From: DATKAS01 sp963773315 | GTDB lineage: Bacteria; Actinomycetota; Acidimicrobiia; Acidimicrobiales; DATKAS01 | Direction of reading: 5' to 3' | Assembly: GCA_963773315.1 (NCBI GenBank) | Contig: CAVZAF010000002.1 | Span: 372,001 to 436,000 of the forward strand | DNA: 64,000 nt | Shown: piece after piece, positions 60,235-64,000 of the stretch | Numbering within the stretch: position 1 is the first letter of the stretch | Layout of the letters: every line of letters begins with the position of its first letter | Translations under genes and position numbers: made by a program | The notes under the pieces: generated by a model | Database searches by the model: none | What the model was told of the DNA's origin: nothing | The model's input: only the letters and a program-made list of their open reading frames with translations

Positions 60235-60801
60235 GTGTCGGGGTCTGGCAGTCGCCGAGGACGCACGAAGCTGATCCTGCTCATCAGCGGAGCGGTGCTC
60301 TCGGCGGTCGGACTCGTCGGCCTCCTCGTCGACCGGACCGACGAGACCTCGGCGAGCGCTGCTCCCGCGACCACGTCCCCGTCGGCGTCGTCGACATCGG
60401 CCGCCTCGACGACGGTCGCTCCCGCCGAGTCGGTGACGACGACATCGACGATCGCTCCCGCCGAGACGCCTGAGCTGTTCTTGGGGTTGCTCGCCGCGGC
60501 GTACCGCAGCGACGACGTCGACTTCCTCGTCTCCCGGCTGAACCCCGCAGTCATCGAACGGTTCGGCGAGGAAGCGTGCCGCGCGAACTTGACGTTCCCG
60601 CCTGACCCCACTGCCGCGTTCACCGTCAAGAGCGTGAGCGAGCCGCAGCCCTACGACTACAAGACCGACACCCGGACGACGACGGTGCCGAACACGCTCT
60701 TCGTGGATGTCGACCAGGTCGGGGGAGGGTCGACGCAGGCGGTGACGGTGCACCTCACACCGGTCGACGGGAAGCTGACATGGTTCCGAAACTGCGCCTG
60801 A
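60235..60801 (+). CDS. Membrane-anchored protein with Ser/Thr-rich linker
   Basis: 188 residues from a GTG: basic N-terminus (SGSGSRRGRTK), one membrane helix (LILLISGAVLSAVGLVGLLV), a ~45-residue Ser/Thr/Ala linker, then a folded outside domain (PELFLGLLAAAYRSDDVDFL; ERFGEEACRANLTFPPD) with two Cys that could form a disulfide. The outside domain vaguely recalls NTF2-like folds. The function is unknown. Confidence 0.75.
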   Translation: MSGSGSRRGRTKLILLISGAVLSAVGLVGLLVDRTDETSASAAPATTSPSASSTSAASTTVAPAESVTTTSTIAPAETPELFLGLLAAAYRSDDVDFLVSRLNPAVIERFGEEACRANLTFPPDPTAAFTVKSVSEPQPYDYKTDTRTTTVPNTLFVDVDQVGGGSTQAVTVHLTPVDGKLTWFRNCA

Positions 60802-61121
60802 TCGTCGGGAGCGCCGTGGCGCTGGCGGTCATGGTGGCCGCGGGCCCCGTCGCAGCCGCGAGCTCAGCGGGTGGCTCTGACGGTGGCGCCGGCATCAAGT
60901 GGTTCCCGTGGGTGCCACTGCTCGTCGTCGGCATCGGTCTCGGGATCGCGGGCGTGGTCATGCGCAAGGACGCTTCCGAGCACGATCCCAAGCAAGACAC
61001 GAGGGACGACGACACGGGGGAGTCGCCGGTGGTGCATCGGCCTCCGCCCGCGGCAACCGGCTCGACCGGCAACGAGCGCACGCCACCGCGGCCGCCGCCG
61101 AAGCCGTCGCGAGGATCCTGA
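60780..61121 (+). CDS. Small membrane protein with proline-rich cytoplasmic tail
   Basis: 113 residues; overlaps the previous gene by 22 bp in another frame. Signal-like N-terminus (LIVGSAVALAVMVAAGPVAAA), one membrane helix (WVPLLVVGIGLGIAGVVM), then a charged tail ending PPRPPPKPSRGS. Coding nature is supported by this ordered topology; no family recognised. Confidence 0.6.
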   Translation: MVPKLRLIVGSAVALAVMVAAGPVAAASSAGGSDGGAGIKWFPWVPLLVVGIGLGIAGVVMRKDASEHDPKQDTRDDDTGESPVVHRPPPAATGSTGNERTPPRPPPKPSRGS

Positions 61122-61141
61122 GCAAGGCATACCGTTGGCGC

Positions 61142-62116
61142 GTGTCAGACCACGGCGGATCGCACGACCCTGCGGACATCGATCCGCATCGCTTCGCAGT
61201 GCACACGGCCTCGCCGCGCGGCCTGCGCCAGGCCTACGTGCGGGAGGGCATGGGCGGGGTGCCGCTGCTGCTCGTGCACGGCTGGCCTGAGACCAAGCGC
61301 ATCTACTGGAAGGTGATCGCGCCACTCGCGGACGCCGGGTTCGACGTCATCGTCCCCGACCTGCGGGGGTTCGGCGACAGCGACGTGGCGACGGGCTTCC
61401 ACGACGTGCCTGCGCACAGCCGCGACCTCTACGCCCTCGTGCACGATCACCTCGGGCTCGACGGCGTCGTCCTCTGTGCCGGTGATCTCGGCGGCCCCGT
61501 CATCCAAGACATGTCGCTGCGGTTTCCGCAATGGGTCGACCGGATGGTGCTCTTCAATTCACCGTTGCCTTTCGACAAGGAGGAGATGGCCGGGATGGCG
61601 ACGCGCCCGGCCACTGAGGCGAGCGACTACTTCGTGCGCCAGGGCACTGACCCCGACGGACTCGCGGCGGAGCTCGACACGCCCGAGAAGCGTCGCCGCT
61701 ACATCGCGACCTTTTACACGTCTCGGTTCTGGGCTCATCCGGGCGCGTTCACGGTGCGCGGATCAACCGGCCGGTTCGGCGCGAGCGAGGCCATCGACTT
61801 CCACACCGAGCCCTTTGCCGACGGCAAGAAGCTGCGCGCCAGCTTCGGTGGCTACGAGAGCACGTTCTCCGGCGCCGCGCGCAGCGAGCCGACGACGATG
61901 GCGACGCCGAACTTCACGCGCTGCCTCATCTTGTTCGGCACCTCGGATCACGTGATCTACCCCGAGTTCGACCGCATGGCTGCGGTCGTGTTCCCGAAGC
62001 ACGTGGGGCCGTTCTTGCTCCGCGACTGCGGCCACTTCGTGCCTTGGGAAGCACCGCACGCCCTGGTCAGCGGCCTGGTCGCGTTTTGCGGCGACAGGCT
62101 CGCGCCGCCCCGCTGA
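61142..62116 (+). CDS. Alpha/beta hydrolase, epoxide hydrolase/haloalkane dehalogenase-like
   Basis: 324 residues from a GTG. HGWPETKRIYWKV (oxyanion HGWP), PDLRGFGDSD, the nucleophile elbow CAGDLGGP with Asp as the nucleophile (about residue 116), acid GTSDHVIYP and catalytic His in RDCGHFVPWEAP. The Asp nucleophile and HGWP place it with epoxide hydrolases and fluoroacetate-type dehalogenases rather than esterases. Substrate unknown. Confidence 0.9.
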   Translation: MSDHGGSHDPADIDPHRFAVHTASPRGLRQAYVREGMGGVPLLLVHGWPETKRIYWKVIAPLADAGFDVIVPDLRGFGDSDVATGFHDVPAHSRDLYALVHDHLGLDGVVLCAGDLGGPVIQDMSLRFPQWVDRMVLFNSPLPFDKEEMAGMATRPATEASDYFVRQGTDPDGLAAELDTPEKRRRYIATFYTSRFWAHPGAFTVRGSTGRFGASEAIDFHTEPFADGKKLRASFGGYESTFSGAARSEPTTMATPNFTRCLILFGTSDHVIYPEFDRMAAVVFPKHVGPFLLRDCGHFVPWEAPHALVSGLVAFCGDRLAPPR

Positions 62117-62534
62117 AGTCCCCCTGCTGATGTCAAGGGGTTGATTCGCCTCTCCCGCGGGTGCAAAGTCGGAAGTACTCCCTCTGTGGGGGAGGTCCGA
62201 TCCCGTCGAGCACACGGGAGGTTGAGATGCCTTCATCCACCCCTGAGGCGGAGGAAGCTCCGCCCGACTGAGCACGCGCGGAGAAGGGCACGGCAGCCAG
62301 GAAGGTCGCTCGCCGAACGCCCCGCCCGCTGGTCGTCGCCACGCACGGACGTGCCGCTACACCTGACCGGCTTCGAGCCGGCTGCGCCGCATGCATCCCA
62401 CGCTGTGCCCGTCGACCGCGGCTCCGCTTCTTCGGCCGAGGAGCGGGGGGCCGCTTCTCGGAACACCATCCCTGTTCGCCCGGCGTCGGCCTTCCCGAGG
62501 ACGCCGGGACGTGTCGCGCAATAGGGTGATCGAC
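62117..62534 (+). other. 418-bp intergenic region with several stable hairpins
   Basis: No coding frame is convincing on either strand. From left to right: CCCCT/AGGGG (62121-62140) followed by TTGATT, a possible weak terminator; TCGGA/TCCGA enclosing CTCCC/GGGAG (62169-62200); TCCCGT/ACGGGA (62201-62219); GGCGGAG-GAAG-CTCCGCC (62247-62264). The consecutive stems suggest a structured RNA. It does not match 4.5S RNA, RNase P RNA, tmRNA or a riboswitch I know. The rest to 62534 shows nothing clear. Confidence 0.45.
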
Positions 62535-62924
62535 ATGCCGACGCTCTCCTTCGAAGGCGAGACGCACCAAGAGATCGTGAGCAAGGTCAAGAAGTGGCTG
62601 GCCTCCCAAGCCAGTGACGAACGTTTGTCGGCGACAGACGCGGTCACCGCGACGGCTGACATCACAAAGGAGGCACTCCGCGTGATCGCGGCTGCGGCAC
62701 CGGAGCCGATCGCGCAGAACGAGTTGGTGAAGGCGCTGACCGGCATGGGCTACAAGGCCACCGACGCGACCCGCGACGCGATGATCCAGTCGCTGAACGC
62801 GCTGTCCACGGTGACCGGCGGGGGCTTGCTGAAGCCGGTGAGCGACGCGCAGGCCGCGGCCATGTGGGAGATGAACCAGCAGGTCGCGAAGCAGGTGCTC
62901 AAGGGGCTCAGCCGAAAGCGCTGA
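62535..62924 (+). CDS. Small helical protein of unknown function
   Basis: 129 residues from ATG 62535 (GTG 62526 possible, three codons longer). It is almost wholly helical: LSFEGETHQEIVSKVKKWLA, ITKEALRVIAAAAPEPIAQN, ATRDAMIQSLNALSTVTGGG and a basic end (KQVLKGLSRKR). No membrane segment. No family recognised. Confidence 0.75.
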   Translation: MPTLSFEGETHQEIVSKVKKWLASQASDERLSATDAVTATADITKEALRVIAAAAPEPIAQNELVKALTGMGYKATDATRDAMIQSLNALSTVTGGGLLKPVSDAQAAAMWEMNQQVAKQVLKGLSRKR

Positions 62925-62978
62925 AGGCGCTGGGCGTCGCGTGCTGAGGGGTGCTCTGACCGCCCATTTTGCGGCGGT

Positions 62979-63018
62979 ACGCTGCCTCCTTCCCCCCAAC
63001 GGCACGAGGAGGCAGCGT
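62979..63018 (+). promoter_or_regulatory. 11-bp inverted repeat covering -10 region and ribosome site of guaB3
   Basis: ACGCTGCCTCC (62979-62989) and GGAGGCAGCGT (63008-63018) are perfect complements with an 18-nt loop. The right arm contains the Shine-Dalgarno GGAGG and the first two bases of the GTG start. The left arm overlaps a possible -10 TACGCT (62978-62983; TCTGAC 17 bp upstream). Confidence 0.7.
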
Positions 63019-64000
63019 GGCTGAGGTGGAGATCGGCCTGGGAAAGTCAGGCCGCCGCGCGTACGGGTTCGACGACATCGCAATCGTGCCGAGTCGGCGC
63101 ACGCGCGATCCCGAGGATGTCGACATCTCGTGGGAGATCGACGCCTTCCGCTTCGAGCTGCCGCTGATGGGTGCCGCGATGGACGGTGTGATCTCGCCGC
63201 ACACCGCGATCGAGATCGGCCGGCTCGGCGGTGTGGGCGTGCTCAACCTCGAGGGCTTGTGGACGCGATACGAAGATCCGGAGCCGCTCTTCGCCGAGAT
63301 CGCAGAGCTCGGTGCCGAGAAGGCGACGTTGCGCATGCAAGACATCTACAGCGAGCCGATCAAGCCCGAGCTGGTGTCGGCCCGCATCCGTCAGATCCGT
63401 GATGCCGGCGTCGTGTCGTGCCGCGAGCGTCACACCCCAGCGCACCGAGAAGCTCGCGGCAGCGATCATCGCGGCCGAGCTCGACCTTCTCGTGATCCAA
63501 GGCACGGTCGTGTCGGCCGAGCACGTCTCGAAGACGGTCGAGCCCCTGAACCTGAAGCGCTTCGTGCGTGAGCTCGACATCCCGGTGATCGTGGGCGGGT
63601 GCGCGTCGTACCAAGCCGCGTTGCACCTCATGCGCACGGGCGCTGCCGGCGTTCTGGTCGGGGTCGGGCCGGGGCACGCCTGCACCACACGTGGCGTGCT
63701 CGGCATCGGCGTGCCGCAGGCGACCGCGATCGCCGACGCGCGCGGCCGCGCGCATGCGCCACCTCGACGAGACCGGCGTGTACGTGCAGGTCATCGCCGA
63801 CGGCGGGATGGCGACGGGCGGCGACATCGCGAAGGCGATCGTCTGTGGCGCCGACGCAGTGATGATCGGCTCACCGCTCGCCGCAGCCGCCGAGGCGCCC
63901 GGCCGCGGCTACCACTGGGGCATGGCGACGTTCCATCCGACGCTGCCGCGGGGCGCACGAGTGAAGACGTCCACGCGCGGCACGCTCAAGGAGATCCTCG
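63017..64000 (+). CDS. GuaB3-type IMP dehydrogenase-related protein (two frameshifts, runs off the end)
   Basis: TIM-barrel protein of the IMPDH/GMP-reductase superfamily; GuaB3 proteins of actinobacteria and cyanobacteria are described as GMP reductases. N-terminus GLGKSGRRAYGFDDIAIVPS, then GGVGVLNLEGLWTRYEDP; catalytic Cys loop GVGPGHACTTRGVLGIGVPQ; phosphate site VIADGGMATGGDIAKAIVCG. One surplus C near 63421 (TCGTGCCGCGAG) and one surplus G near 63738 (GCGCGCGGCCGC) break the frame; correcting both gives one continuous protein to the window edge. GTG start. Confidence 0.88.

Noticed and set aside
62133..63083. Reverse-strand gene across the 62.1-62.5 kb gap
   Set aside because: The frame is open but Arg/Ser/Ala-rich without hydrophobic patterning, and it runs antisense over two better-supported genes.

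Overview
The window is a high-GC chromosomal segment carrying the backbone of the translation and transcription machinery. The order secE-nusG-rplK-rplA, rplJ-rplL-rpoB-rpoC, rpsL-rpsG-fusA-tuf, S10/spc/alpha operons and rplM-rpsI-glmM, the zinc-type S4, S14 and L36 proteins, a CIRCE-controlled groESL, a GuaB3-type protein, frequent GTG/TTG starts and GTGA/ATGA overlaps all indicate an actinobacterium (Actinomycetota). The acidic protein tails and the tRNA-tuf-sigma arrangement make me favour the class Acidimicrobiia, but that is inference; no 16S rRNA is present.

Layout. 1-2470: tRNA tail, tRNA-Met, tuf copy 1, ECF sigma/anti-sigma pair, tRNA-Trp. 2500-6657: secE, nusG and the L11/L1/L10/L7-L12 genes with a PGPGW membrane protein. 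6710-14517: two good promoters, then rpoB and rpoC. 14520-17244: an accessory block (lipoprotein, small protein, siroheme nitrite/sulfite reductase) wedged before rpsL. 17379-21994: rpsL, rpsG, fusA, tuf copy 2, rpsJ. 22039-25557: a second accessory block (CBS protein, glycosyltransferase, DUF2786 protein, DinB-like protein) that separates rpsJ from the rest of the S10 operon. 25874-43024: S10, spc and alpha operons, secY-adk-map, infA-rpmJ, rpoA, truA, rplM-rpsI. 43039-52922: amino-sugar and cell-envelope genes: glmM, a giant GlmS-like amidotransferase, acpS, NAD(P)HX repair, alr, a P1-type peptidase. 52948-56276: uracil-DNA glycosylase and the t6A genes tsaE-tsaB-rimI-tsaD. 56339-58839: GNAT, CIRCE-groES-groEL, terminator. 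58865-64000: a small protein, Nudix hydrolase, GNAT, two membrane or secreted proteins, an Asp-nucleophile alpha/beta hydrolase, an unusual structured intergenic region, a small helical protein and guaB3, which runs off the end.

The genes act mostly together: tRNAs, EF-Tu, EF-G and ribosomal proteins make the ribosome cycle; NusG, SecE/SecY and RNA polymerase link transcription, translation and export; Adk, Map, TsaB/D/E and RimI mature nucleotides, proteins and tRNA; GlmM with the GlmS-like protein and Alr supply peptidoglycan precursors.

Two cautions. First, ten essential-type genes contain eleven simple frameshifts (rpoB, rpoC, fusA, rpmC, rpsN/rpsZ, adk, rplM, glmM, the NAD(P)HX gene and guaB3 twice) and a Nudix gene has a twelfth; this pattern points to residual sequencing indels and not to pseudogenes, and those genes are annotated across the shift. 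Second, all names rest on reading the sequence by eye. The most unusual items are the 1139-residue GlmS-like protein with all three isomerase residues kept at conserved spacing, the His/Asp-rich tail of L22, the two nearly identical tuf genes with mosaic codon use, the split S10 operon, a CTG-started infA, and dyad structures around 62.1-63.0 kb.
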